Assembly (NCBI GenBank): GCA_940671915.1
Contig: CALNVZ010003435.1
Location: 3,243,525-3,307,524, forward strand
Length of the DNA stretch: 64,000 nucleotides
Reading direction: 5' to 3'
From: Paracentrotus lividus
Taxonomy: Eukaryota > Echinodermata > Echinoidea > Camarodonta > Echinidae
The position numbers were made by a program, and so were the translations under genes. Under the pieces are notes generated by a model. That model was not told where the DNA came from. It made no database searches and was given only the letters and a program-made list of their open reading frames with translations. The number at the start of each line of letters is the position of its first letter. Position 1 is the stretch's first letter. Below are positions 47,951-58,984 of the stretch, piece by piece.

Positions 47951-48704
47951 TGATTCTGTTTATGAAATGGATAAATCATTTGCCATTGAGTTTTCCTTGG
48001 GGGTAAGCTCAATTTGTTATTTCTTACATGTTGAAGATTATAATGTATTGCACATTTGTGAAAATTTAAAAGTGTAACAAACCTAATTTTTTACAGTCTT
48101 TGAATACATCTATTTATCTAAGTATATTTTATTATGAAGGTAGAACACAGCCTTGTAAATATTCACTCAAGCAAGGCTTCTTTGGATACTCTATCATTGC
48201 TAATTTCCTCCAGATGGAAAGTGCATGCACAGAGATTAGAGTATTGCACCCAAGCCCAAGGAGCCATATTCGAAAAAAGGGTCTGAAAATTCTACTTAAA
48301 GATTTTTAATGCAATATACTATAAAACTTACTCTACTTTATTATTATGTTGTAGGTTCATACATGATTTCACTAATTATTCTTTAATTTTCTCAGCAACC
48401 AAGAGGACAGCGTGCACCCGTTTTTAACACAGCCTGATATGCAGATTAATACATGTGCAATTTTGGGGACATATCAGTATATATGGCTATTTGAGTAGAT
48501 ACTGTGATCGGAAATCAGAAAGATGCACAATGGATTACATACATATGTTGTAAATTATGGCTTTTTACATTGTATACAGCAAGTATGTAAAAGTGACAGA
48601 ACAAGTTTAATATCTTGGAACATGTATTCTAAGCTACACATCTTTGTGCCAATGATTTGTTTGTCTGAAAATAAAAACAAAGTTTGTTGCTTCAAAGGTT
48701 CATT

Positions 48705-48900
48705 AATTTGAACATTTCTGTATGTCCAAAAATGAATTAAGGTTCATTTGTCCGACCAAAAGGTCTGAAGGTTTGTTGTTCCAAAAATGAAATGGGATTC
48801 GTTGGTCTGAAAATAAAGTAAGTTTTATAAATCCGAAAATGAAATATTTTTTGAAGACTTACAGACCCTATTTCATTTTCAGACCAATAAACCTTCAGAC
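48705..48900. repeat. Degenerate array of GTTCATTTGTCCGAAAATGAAAT-like units
   Basis: Units of 24-29 bp, for example GGTTCATTTGTCCGACC, GGTTTGTTGTTCCAAAAATG, GATTCGTTGGTCTGAAAAT and AAATCCGAAAATGAAAT. The last part (TATTTCATTTTCAGACC) is in inverse orientation. Confidence 0.6.
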
Positions 48901-49060
48901 AGTTACTTTTTTTTTCAGTTACCTATTAAAAAAAAAGGACCTCCTGCCCCCTTATGGTACATGTCTATATTTTCTTTGCGTCTGTGATAAATATTACTGA
49001 CTAAATACATGGCAGGCCTCAATGCCATCTCTTGTTAAAGATTAAATTGTTCCCATTATA

Positions 49061-49583
49061 CAGTTCACTCCCATTACTATGAGGTGCTTAGGAACAAGCC
49101 AAATACCTCGTTATCACTCAATGTCGTTGTACTGAATACATGGGCGTATACGCACAATCTGGTATTTTATAATGGTAGTAGACTGTACTTGAAATATTCT
49201 CCTGACCTCAATATTAAGGAAACGAAGACACAATAAATCAGGCAAATCAAATATACTCCTGTTTGTTGTCGTGATTATTGAAGTTCATTTTCATTCATTC
49301 ATTCATAAAGATTTCATTTTGGGGCCGTGGATCTGCTGAAAGGGGGTGGGGGTGGGGGCTGAAGAGGCTAAAAATCACAAGTGGATCGTAATTTCGCGTT
49401 TTTGTACACATTTACTGAAAAAAAAGTGGGGGCTGAACACCCCCTTCTTACCTTGTTATATTGGGAATCTCGTTATATCAGGGGGGGGGGGGGATACAAA
49501 GAGCTAGGACCAGCAAAGTTACATGTACCTCGTTATATCAGGAACCTTGTTATATCAGATCTCATTATAACAAGTTTCCACTG
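49061..49583. mobile_element. TA-flanked element with CTCGTTATATCAGG repeats
   Basis: The right half has CTCGTTATATCAGG, CCTTGTTATATCAGA and CTCATTATAACAAG at about 15-17 bp spacing, ending TTTCCACTG before TA. The left end (CAGTTCACTCCCATTACTAT, after TA) is a weak inverse match, and ACCTCGTTATCACTCAATG follows. Boundaries are tentative. Confidence 0.5.
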
Positions 49584-50074
49584 TACTCCCCTAAAAGTAT
49601 TAAAGGAATAATGTATCACCTTGTGAGCTATTTATCTCCAAGGATTAAATGTTTGTTAGTCTGAACATGTTTGGCCCCCAATGCCATCTCCTCAGCAGAG
49701 TGTAAAACTCGAAAGAAGTCCACTTTGAAATTAAGTTTCAATAGTCTAGGCAGATGAATAAGAAAGATGTATCGGTGAAGGTTTTATGAAAATCCATCAA
49801 GTATGTAAAAAATTGAAATGTTTACATTTACATTGATGGGATAGCACTTCACAAGTGATGGGCGGTCTATGTAATGTCACTTAATGGTTGTTTTACGATA
49901 AGGGTACACCATTTTGTCTCACTGGACCCCCCCCAAAAAAAGTTTTGTTTTCCGTCAAATTTTGTGTATGTGTTCTAGACAAGTAAAATGATATTGCTTT
50001 TAAATTTGGAGGCATGAGGTCACCAAATCTTTTATTACACGTAAAGTCAATTGCTTCATTTTATTGAATTATTA

Positions 50075-51660
50075 TTATTGAATGGTTTATTAAAAATACT
50101 GGACATCGCAGCCTGAAGGCTGAATTATATTCAGTTTACAAAGTAAATCGTCACACATAGATAACATACAAATAGATCAACTAAACAATAATTCAAATTT
50201 ACAAAAGCATAAACAAATTACTATAAAATAATACAAATAAATAAATGTTTTATGTTGTAGTTGTAACTAACAGAAATTAAAAAGATGATTTCATTTGAGA
50301 AAGAATTTCATTATATCAAATTATTTACAAGTATGTAGTAAACTCTTCGAGTTAGATACGGAGAAACCAGCTAGATACAATTTAGGGGGTGATTATTATT
50401 GTACAAATTTATATATAAAAAAAAGCTAGTTACAGGAAAGATGCATCAAAAACAGCGTTGACATGTAAGGACATTGAGTAGATTGAGTAACGTAGATTAA
50501 TATGATAATATATAGTTAGGATATTTGAGGTATTGCACATATTGTCTTACACTGAAATATTGGAAATTGACATTTTAAAATGAAAATTGAAAATTGAAAA
50601 TAGAGCATTAAACACTGAAATTTGACAATACTTGTGCATTAACAATTGGCTATGAGAATTTCAGAATTCATCAAATTAAATTACATTGAGATGAGCGAAT
50701 TTATAAATTTATACCAATCGTTTTACATTCGAAGATAGGAATATGGATATACATGTATTATTGAGAACCTTTAAAGAATAAAAAATAAATGGTGCGTAAT
50801 CGTAAATTCGTAAATAAATATGATGAAGCTGACATTGGTGTTTGTAAATCTCATGAAGTAAGATGGATTGGAAAATACCATGACACAAAATTGAGAGTGT
50901 GTGGGAGAAAGCGAAAGTAGTTCAAGGCAGTAATACAGGAAATGACAGAGAGGAGATAGAAGGAGATAAAGATAATAACATAAAGCGAAAAAAGGTGGTC
51001 AGCAGCATAATAAATATTGTCAATATGGAAAAAAGTGGAACGATAATGAAACATTTACATATATGCACAGAGAGTAATATCATAAGAAGATAAAACATTA
51101 TAGTATCAAGCCCGCAATAAGAGTCAATTGAATCAGTCACAAATATCAGGTTATAATGGCTTTGTTCAGTAGTCTTATGAGAAAGGGCAATGCGCTGTTT
51201 TGGTAACGTACAGTCCGACACTTAATTTCTCTCATTCTATTACTATGTCTCAGGGACCTGTACGTGCTCTGAAGTTCTGGTAGCCAGTCACGAAATCTTC
51301 AGGCACAACCCTTCTCGTCTATCATACAGAATTTGGATATCTGGAGTGCGTGTGTGTATGATTCATTGATCTCTCAGGATAAGACGCAGAGCTCTCTTTT
51401 GGATTCTCTCTATCGACGCACTTTGTTGGGCAGTGATTGAGGAGTGCCATACTGGGACACAGTACTCCAAGTTCGGACGTACGTAGCATGTATAGATTGT
51501 CAGTAGGTTCATTTTGCGGAGAGGACGTTTTTGACAGAACGTGATTTGACAACATTGTAACGTGAACTGTCTGAAAAATAAATGGATGTGTGTGAAGTAA
51601 AAATATGTTTGTGGCATATATACAAGTATTCTTACAGACAAAAAAATTGTTCATCAAGTG
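50075..51660 (-). pseudogene. Decayed LINE, C-terminus and 3' UTR
   Basis: Minus strand. Coding pieces: YVRPNLEYCVPVWHSSI and IQKRALRLILRDQ (51640-51360), then after a frameshift RSLRHSNRMREIKCRTVRY and LIRLLNKAII, ending in a stop near 51145. The 3' UTR continues to the ATTCAGC/CTGCGA/AATAAACC end at 50075, nearly identical to 38040-38245. This links that 3' end to a LINE. Confidence 0.85.
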
Positions 51661-51766
51661 ATGTCTAACTATGCGTAAAACCACCGAATTCGGAGAGGAC
51701 ATTTTTTGACCGAATTGGCAACACATTTTTGGTTAATGGGGTTACCAATGGGGTTAATGGTCACAC

Positions 51767-51842
51767 ACAAAAAAACAAAACAAACAACAAAAAAACAAAA
51801 AAAACAAAAAAAAAAAAAAACAAAAACAAAAAAAACAAAAAC

Positions 51843-51870
<28 letters not shown>
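51767..51870. repeat. A-rich CAAAA low-complexity tract
   Basis: About 100 bp of A with scattered C; it creates a Lys-rich open frame that is not a gene. Confidence 0.97.
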
Positions 51871-51873
<3 letters not shown>

Positions 51874-52500
51874 GAATTTACTGTAGCTTCTGATGTTTTC
51901 AGTTTTTAAACAATCGCATTTCAGTAGTCAATTCTGATGGGAAAACAAGCCTATAATCGAGATGCGCAGGCTCAAAATCAGAAAAAATAAAATGAGACAG
52001 TAATTTTGCCCTAAAATGCCATATAATGGTCAATTTTTAGAAGTAAATGTGTATTTCAATAATTTATTATTCTCTTGTAGGTTGCTCTAACAGTGCCCAA
52101 TAGCTTGCCATCGTAGATTTGATATTACAGTACCTCTATTTCTTTTTATGGTGCACAGAAGGCCATTTTTGGACGGTGTACCCTGATCGTAAAACAACCC
52201 TTAATTAAAAGTTAAACCTTTCATAAATTTTTCATCCTTTATCAGATTTTTTTCCTGATAATATATTATGTTTCCCTCATTCTTCAGAGTTGTTATTGAA
52301 AACAACTTAATTAATAAAACAGAGGTGCGGTGTTGAACTACACACACTAGCTCTAAACACTGATATTTGTTTGTTTGTTTGTTTTTATAATTATAGGCAG
52401 ATACTCTGTTGAAAAGTCCTTTGAAATTGAAAAGAGCGAAATCATACTGGCGAATGATGACACAGAGAGACGTACGTTTTACAAAAAATGCATGATGAGA

Positions 52501-52560
52501 GAGAGAGAGAGAGGTGGGGGGGGGGGGAGTAGGAGAGAGAGAGAGAGAGAGAGGAGGGGG
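52501..52560. repeat. GA microsatellite with G-run
   Basis: Two blocks of AG dinucleotide separated by a G-run. Confidence 0.97.
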
Positions 52561-52622
52561 GATAGATTGGGGAGTTGGAAATATAAATAGCAAGAGAGTT
52601 TGGTGTGGGTAGAAGACCCAAA

Positions 52623-52763
52623 AGGCGCAGTCCCACTGGCTTTTTAGGATGATTTGCGTATGAATTAGGATTGTTTGTTTTGTTTTGTTTTTTGTTGCGG
52701 AAGAACGAAATTTGTATACGCAACTCATGCGCAATTATCCTCCCGCCAGTGGGACCGGGCCTA
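52623..52763. mobile_element. MITE with GTCCCACTGGC ends
   Basis: AGGCGCAGTCCCACTGGC at the left is matched in inverse orientation by GCCAGTGGGACCGGGCCT at the right; the match runs on through AGGATGATTTGCG. End type resembles the MITEs at 22529 and 58783, but the interior differs. Confidence 0.7.
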
Positions 52764-53600
52764 AAGCTGTAGGCCTATAAATGCGAAAATATCTTAATTA
52801 TTTGAATTGTAAAATCATATTCCACATTTTATACTAATTTTTAGTGATGCCGGATAATGGTAATAATAATACAATGATATCAACAGGCGCGGATCCAGGG
52901 CCCTAGGGGGGGGGGGGGGTGAGTGGGCCGCCCCCTATCGAATAAAAGGGGGAATGGACGCGATTACAAAGTGAACCTTACCCCTATAGCCAATATTGGA
53001 TAGCTTTTTGACGACCAAAGGCCGAAAATTTAACTCCTACACCCCCCCCCCCCAGCTTATCGCACGGCCGCGTGACGTGAAAAAAAATTGATGTACCTTT
53101 TCCTCGCCTGGTGTGACGGGAAAGTTGGGTCTACCAAAATCTGATAGGGTACATGCAGTAATATGGGCACCCTAAGCTCATTTGCCTAATTTGCATAAAA
53201 TTGCAAAATGACACACAGTCTAATCTTTGTTGATGAATCAATACCTACTGCTCTAACTTTTATTGTGAAGAAAACAATTATCACCACCCCCCTGTCTGCA
53301 ATATTCAACAGTTGACGTCATTACCAAAGTGCCCATATTACTGCATGTGCAGGTAATATGGGGACATGTATTAATGTATGTGTTTAAAACTACAATGACT
53401 CTACCATGTCTGAATTTGCTTAAAATGTTGAAAATCATTAACTTTAAGTATCATTTAAAATTATAAGACCCTTCAGTAAATACTTGACTATATATTCATT
53501 GTTTTGTATTTTTAATTATTTTTTTTTAATATTATCTAAATATTATTTTCATTATACAAGTCAATAAAGACCTACAATAAGTTATTTATATTTAATTATA

Positions 53601-54862
53601 CAGTGTGTTCCTAAAAAAAAGAGGACCGAAGTTCAAAGGTCAGTCATTCCAAAAGTATATGGTTTATTCTTGTGATTTGTTACTAGATAATAAGTAACTC
53701 ATCAGTTTAATTTGAGACATTGCTGACGTCTAAATTGTATGGGTCACAGAGTTAGGGTCCTTTGAAGGTATAGGTACAAAACCGTTTTTTCCCAAGTTTT
53801 TGGTTTTTGGGTACGAAACATTTTTGTTAGTTTGTGGTTTCATCGTTTTGGGGTATTTTTCACACAAGTTTCAGTGAATTCAATCTCATTTTCCAAAGGA
53901 CCACTGGCAATGAGATGGGTTCACTATTATGGGCCTTGTCGATGGATACTTTCGTGCATATTTAGTGGACGTCGCGGCAACCACCGAACGTCCAGAGACT
54001 TGCTTGCGTCTGAAAGAAGTCTACTAAATATTGAACATGTTTGACATTTGTTTGGTTTCTCGCGACTTCCTGGAGACTCAGGATCCGTCGCAGTGACCTC
54101 TCGAGACTCCAGAGACTCATAATTAAGAACGCATCTCATTACCAGTGAGAAATCCACTTTAGCAAAGAAGATGACATTTCATTGAAACTTGCTGAAAGAG
54201 ATCCAATGACACCAATTACTTAAAGGCAATCCTGCACGAGCATCGCTAAGCTAAAACAAGGACTCAAGATGCGATCTGTGTGCAAGCCGCATTGTTCACG
54301 AATCATTAGCAAGAGCATAGCTTAATTTGCATAAGGTTTTATGCAAACACACACCAGCCAATCGCGATCGCGCTGCATTAGGGTACAAGCGTGTGTGTGT
54401 GTAGAGCATGCACTGTATCATCAGTGTTCTCGTGCATCCAAACATGCGAGCAGCCGAATCAGTGCCGATAACAATTGGCTCATGACTTCGGCAATCGTTC
54501 GGGCGTTCTAGCTTTCGGTTTTTGGACCACTGCGTAAGAGTCGACACTCGTTGGTATGAATGGGCATCTTGCAATGTTCGTTACCGCGTACGTATTTTGA
54601 ACTCCCTCTACACATGAGGAACGTGCATCTTTAAGAAAGGTTTGTTTTCATACCCGAAACCACAAACTTGGAAAAACGGGTTTTGTACCTATCGCCTTCA
54701 AAAGACCCTAACTCTGTGACCCATTACACTTTGGACGTCAGCAATTTCCAAATTAAAGCTGATGAGTTACTTAATATTAGTAAACGAATCACAAGAATAA
54801 ACCATATACTTTTGGAATGACTGACCTTTGAACTTCGGTCCTCTTTTTTTAGGAACACACTG
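53601..54862. mobile_element. Tc1/mariner-type element with TA target duplication
   Basis: Ends CAGTGTGTTCCTAAAAAAA and its complement, with TA at 53599-53600 and 54863-54864. The inverted arms run about 220 bp each (through ACCCTAACTCTGTGACCC). The 800-bp interior is not mirrored and is unusually CpG-rich, with no transposase I recognise. Confidence 0.87.
53902..54148. mobile_element. Inner inverted repeat
   Basis: CACTGGCAATGAGATGGGTT on the left and the inverse CGCATCTCATTACCAGTG on the right, 247 bp, nested in the mariner-type element. Contains repeated GAGACTCC/AGAGACT words. Confidence 0.65.
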
Positions 54863-56740
54863 TATACTGTGAATACCCACAAAAATCGTAGCAAAGAGAT
54901 TGATGCCTCATCCCAATACTGAGTACCAGAATCATTTCCGCCATTTTGGATGGCCCATATTACCTGCACTAATGTTGCTGTGTCAGGCAAGCATTCTATG
55001 CCACATTGCACCCCTTCACTACAACAAATTAACATGTACATGCTAGTATGATCAAAATGAAACTATAAGCTTACTAAATATACAAAACAATTGAGGTTAC
55101 CCCCTCAAACACTCTTTCACGATCACATTCTGTGAAATATCAAATTTTACATCAGGGTAAAAAAATGCCGTATGTTTTACGTACCTTGTTGGTTTTCAGC
55201 AATTTTCTCAGAGAAATTTCGCCATCAGATGCTCTCACAACGATATATTTTCGTATACAGTTCATATGAACAACATTATGGTGCTCACACTGGTCATCGG
55301 TCACCGGTCGACGGTCACGACATGATTTGCTTCAGGTGGCCCATATTACCTGCTGGCCCATATTACCTGCATGTACCCTATTCCAATTTTATCCCCCCTC
55401 CCCCCCCCCCCCCCCCCCCGCTCTCATGAAATCCTGGATCCGCCACTGATCAAAAAGGGTGCTTTTTTCTTCTACGATGTCTAATTTTTCGGAGGGGAGG
55501 GGGGGGGGTAGATGAAAAAAAAACACCATAATAATACAATACCGTATATATCTGAAGTGTCCCTCCTCCTCAAGCCCAAACTCTTATCTTATCTCTTTGT
55601 CTTATTTTATGATATTCAATATTTTTCTCTCTTTCATCCTGTGTTCTCTTTCCTTCTTTTTCATCGCCTTTTTTTTTCTCTCTCTCCTTTTCCTTGTGAT
55701 ATGTTGGGGTTTGTTTGAAAACACGAATTATTATTTAAAAGAAAAATAGGATAATAAAAGGAAACAGAGAAACAGAAAAGGATAAAGAGAAATTTCTTCA
55801 AAACAAACCGAGAGAGAGGAAAGACAGATCGGAAATAAAAGTAACAAAAAACGAAAGGTCATCTGAGTCACGCTTGTTTTCGTTCGTTCCTAGATATATA
55901 TCCTTGAGGGTACACACGAGTAAATGATATACACGCAAGGTTTTTCGGGAAGGCGTGCTAAAGATGAGGTCACTTTTTATTGATGGAAAATGGTCATATA
56001 AAATCATTTAATGGTTTTATGTTGCTGTTTAATGAATAAATATGTGCTATAAGTCCTACTCTTTCATAATTTACCATTTAGTTGAAGATTAGACACTTTG
56101 GCGTATTTTTAAGGAATCTTTTTCGTAATTTTGTACATCTACTATAAAAAAATCACGCCTACAAAAGTCGTCTCTTTTGTCATAGTCTCGCTCAAGGATT
56201 CTTGATTTTTGTTTGAGCTGACAACATTTTCTATAAGTCCCTGAACTACGAGTCCTTTAAATTTTAACTTTGCTGTGATAATTAAAACGATTTCCATCGA
56301 CAGAATTTTGGAATGTCTGTTTTTGAAGAGCGTTAATTTATTAACACGTGAGCCTATGGGCGTCTATTTACTCGTGTGCCCCCTTGAGGCATCGGCCTCG
56401 TGTTTGGTTTCCCGCGAATGCATGGCTTCAAGCTTATGATTGGCGCGAAGTTTTTTGTTGTTGTTTTGTTTACGGTTAATTAATACGGTATGATTTTGGC
56501 GCAGCCGCTGATAAATGGAGGATGAGCAGAGCTGAGCCTGAGGCAATTAATTAGCCGGGCCTGCCTGGTCAAGCCAAGGTTGAAGAGCGCTACAACTAAC
56601 GTTAGATCCATGCTGCCAACATTATTATTTCCAAAAGTAGACCTGAAGGTTTAAAAGTCAACTTGATTGAGAAAATAGAAGCAAATTATTGTGTCCGTTT
56701 TCTTATTGTGCACCGCACCGGTACAGTGCTAGCGTCAGCG

Positions 56741-56834
56741 ATGGCGATGCTGAAATTGACATGGTCATGGACATGGGTTTTCATCTCGTTGCTTGTTGAC
56801 GTTGCCTTCAACTTCAATGCATTCGTCAGAGCAG
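56741..56834 (+). CDS. REJ/PKD1-like receptor, signal-peptide exon
   Basis: An ATG at 56741 opens MAMLKLTWSWTWVFISLLVD, a short basic start and a hydrophobic core, followed by a likely cleavage zone near AFVRA. This is a signal peptide for secretion or membrane insertion. The exon ends GCAG before GTAACA, one base into a codon (phase 1), and exon 59971-60231 starts with the two bases needed (giving Glu-Thr-Val). An in-frame ATG also exists at 56663, but the stretch it would add is polar and would spoil the signal, so I prefer 56741. The link is inference from phase and function; the 3.1-kb intron between contains transposons only. It would place the first lectin domain directly at the mature N-terminus. 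Confidence 0.7.
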
Positions 56835-56935
56835 GTAACAAAATGACATAGCCTATTCATACTAGGGATGGCCAAACAAAAGCAAAAAGCCACTAGAACG
56901 GTTTCCACTTCACTGTATGGATCATGTAGTCACCC

Positions 56936-57514
56936 TAACTATACACAGCCCCTTTGCCGAAGGCGACGGGGCTGTACTTCCACCACCTCCATTTACAGCG
57001 AAATAATCAGCGAAGATGAGCGCTCAAAGGATTATACTGGTCAATTTAATCAATCTAATGTTAAAATGTTGTTGTAAGGTTTCTTTGATGTTTCACGCGT
57101 AACAACGACTAAAAATGAAAGTATATAAGAGCTTCTTGACTTACCAAATTGAATTTTCCGTTGGCCTTGTCTCTTCTCATAGTGTTGGTGCCATCGCTGC
57201 CATTTTCTATGACGTCATTTTACTGTGCGAAGACGTATGGCGAAGACAACGCACGCACGGAGAGATATACGTTGATGGACTCAATTTTCCTGTATTTTTC
57301 TACATTATTAGTTGATTACTTCATGTGAAACATTCGCAGATGTCACCAATTCGAGAAAAAACTTCAAAGATTTGATTCAATGTGAGTATGAATTCAAATA
57401 AGGTATTTTTGACCACGAAATTTGTGGTCATGTATAGATATTTTCAAAACTTCGCCAAATATGTCTACTGGTTCGTCAGTTCCCGTCGCTTCGCGACGGG
57501 GGCTGGTCGGTTTA
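56936..57514. mobile_element. Hairpin-ended DNA element, copy C
   Basis: Same family and orientation as copy A (45111-45674), with a 13-bp insertion near 57230 (ACGTATGGCGAAG duplicated). The left hairpin starts CAGCCCCTTTGCCGAAGGCG and the right is CCCGTCGCTTCGCGACGGG. Flanked by the 10-bp duplication GTAGTCACCC (56926-56935 and 57515-57524), which fixes both ends of the family. Confidence 0.92.
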
Positions 57515-57636
57515 GTAGTCACCCATGCATTTACAATGCAAACAATAACCCATGCACTGCCTAGATCTACTCAATAATACACAGGCAGAGAAACAGCAAA
57601 ATTTTCAATAAAATACAGCTTTCGAAATTGTCTTTT

Positions 57637-57914
57637 GGCCAGTGGTAAATATCAATCATTTTTACTCCTAATTGGTCAGTTTCTTCCTTAGAAAATACCT
57701 CACCAGGAGATCAACTTCTCCTGTTGGAAAAATTGAAATAATAAAAACTACAGCGTGTTCAAAGTGATGCTTCTGTGTGATGTGTGTTTTGACTGGAATT
57801 TCTCATGATTGGAATAGATTGAGATAAGGAGAAGTGGATATCTATAAAATTTCACTATTTTTGAACAAAAAATGTATTGGGGTGAAAAACAAAGAACAAT
57901 GTTTACCACTGGCC
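57637..57914. repeat. Inverted repeat, possible MITE
   Basis: GGCCAGTGGTAAA (57637-57649) and its exact complement (57902-57914). The arms do not extend far, so this may be chance or a very old element. Confidence 0.35.
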
Positions 57915-58447
57915 ATTTAAGTTTTAAAATTACTCTACCCTGTCTAAGTAACACTCGGCTCTGACCCACACCACCATGAAACAGCCCATTGTCTAGGGTG
58001 TTCCTATTGAAACATGCCCTATGGAGTATTTTTCCACGGTGGTCATATTGGATCACATACGGTAACATACATGTCAAACCATCAGTTTTGTACTGCCATA
58101 AATTGTATCTTTGTATAATCTACTCAATTGTTTTACTATAATCTCATTTCATGTTGATACACACATAGAAAATGTTTGGTATGATTTGGTTTAATAAATC
58201 AAAGACAAAAGAACCATAAACTTGAGCTTTATTGCATTTTCTGGCTTTGTCTGAAACTTGTAAAAGTGTTCTAGCAGCTCATTGGTAATCTGAGACACTC
58301 TTTGGGTCATATCTTTGAAACGGAACTTCCAATTGTGATAATTCAAGTACCAAAATGTTTCTTTCAAAATGCTCTATCAAATAAGCCTAGCAAAAACAAC
58401 TTTAAAATAATTTAAAATTTTAGTGGACATCCCTATTCATACCACTA

Positions 58448-58581
58448 CAGGCGCGGATCCAAGAAAGTCGAATTGAATGCATTTCGGGGGCCCAATTGTC
58501 TGGGGACAAAGAGCCGCTTTTGTTCCCAGACAATGGGGCCCCCGAAATGCATTCAATTCGATTTTCTTCGATCCGCGCCTG
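58448..58581. repeat. 134-bp near-perfect palindrome
   Basis: CAGGCGCGGATC at one end and GATCCGCGCCTG at the other, with GAATTGAATGCATTTCGGGG mirrored between and a loop of about four bases (CCGC). The ends match the larger element at 52884-55447, so it is a minimal hairpin member of that family. Confidence 0.88.
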
Positions 58582-58782
58582 CATAGATCTACATCAATTT
58601 CAAATTTCAAAAAAAACTTTGACTTTGTTCAAGGTACCAACTAACGTTAAGGAGATCTATCTAGGGCCTAGAGATCTAACGTTAGATTTATTAAAAAATT
58701 ATTTGCAGTGAAGACCTAGAACTAATAACTAAGTTAGATCTAACGTTAACAGTTAAAGTCTATAGTCGGAGTCTAACTTAGT

Positions 58783-58984
58783 TAGGGGCTGTCCCACTGG
58801 AGGCGATCGTTGTTGCGACAACTGGTGATCTTGCTGTTGTGAGTGTGGTAGCAAGTTGTTGTTGTAGCCTAGATTAGATAGAGTCGTATGTAGGTTTATA
58901 ATCGCCTTTTTAAAGATTAACTCCTTATAATTATGAAATTATCAGGTTGTCGCCACAACGATCGCCGCCTGTGGGACAGGCCCT
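58783..58984. mobile_element. TTAA-type MITE, second copy
   Basis: Inverse-orientation copy of 22529-22729. Ends GGGGCTGTCCCACTGGAGG and CCTGTGGGACAGGCCC, followed by TTAA. Confidence 0.8.

Larger units (their letters stand above)
52884..55447. mobile_element. Element with CAG(G/T)GGCGGATCCAGG ends, nested insertions
   Basis: Left end CAGGCGCGGATCCAGGG followed by a G-run; right end the inverse CCTGGATCCGCCACTG preceded by a C-run. A second inverted layer lies inside (GATAGGGTACATGCAGTAAT at 53144 against GCATGTACCCTAT at 55369). The mariner-type element 53601-54862 is inserted in the middle. The CAGGCGCGGATCC end also caps the palindrome at 58448. No transposase found. Confidence 0.65.
47951..56740. 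other. Intergenic, TMEM70 to REJ-like gene
   Basis: TMEM70 3' UTR is probably at 47951 to about 48680 (AATAAA inside AAAATAAAAAC near 48668). The rest holds degenerate arrays (48705-48900, 49061-49583), a LINE (50075-51660), CAAAA-rich low complexity (51767-51870), GA repeats (52501-52560), a MITE (52623-52763) and the nested element 52884-55447. From 55448 to 56740 I see T/C-rich sequence and the likely promoter side of the next gene, but no firm element. Confidence 0.65.

Noticed and set aside
52201..52734. 177-codon open frame on the minus strand
   Set aside because: Much of it is translated GA/CT microsatellite (Ser-Leu and Pro runs) and part of a MITE.
56868..57315. Frames similar to those at 44995-45490
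   Set aside because: Shared because both lie in copies of the same non-coding hairpin element; indels between copies shift the frame, so there is no protein constraint.
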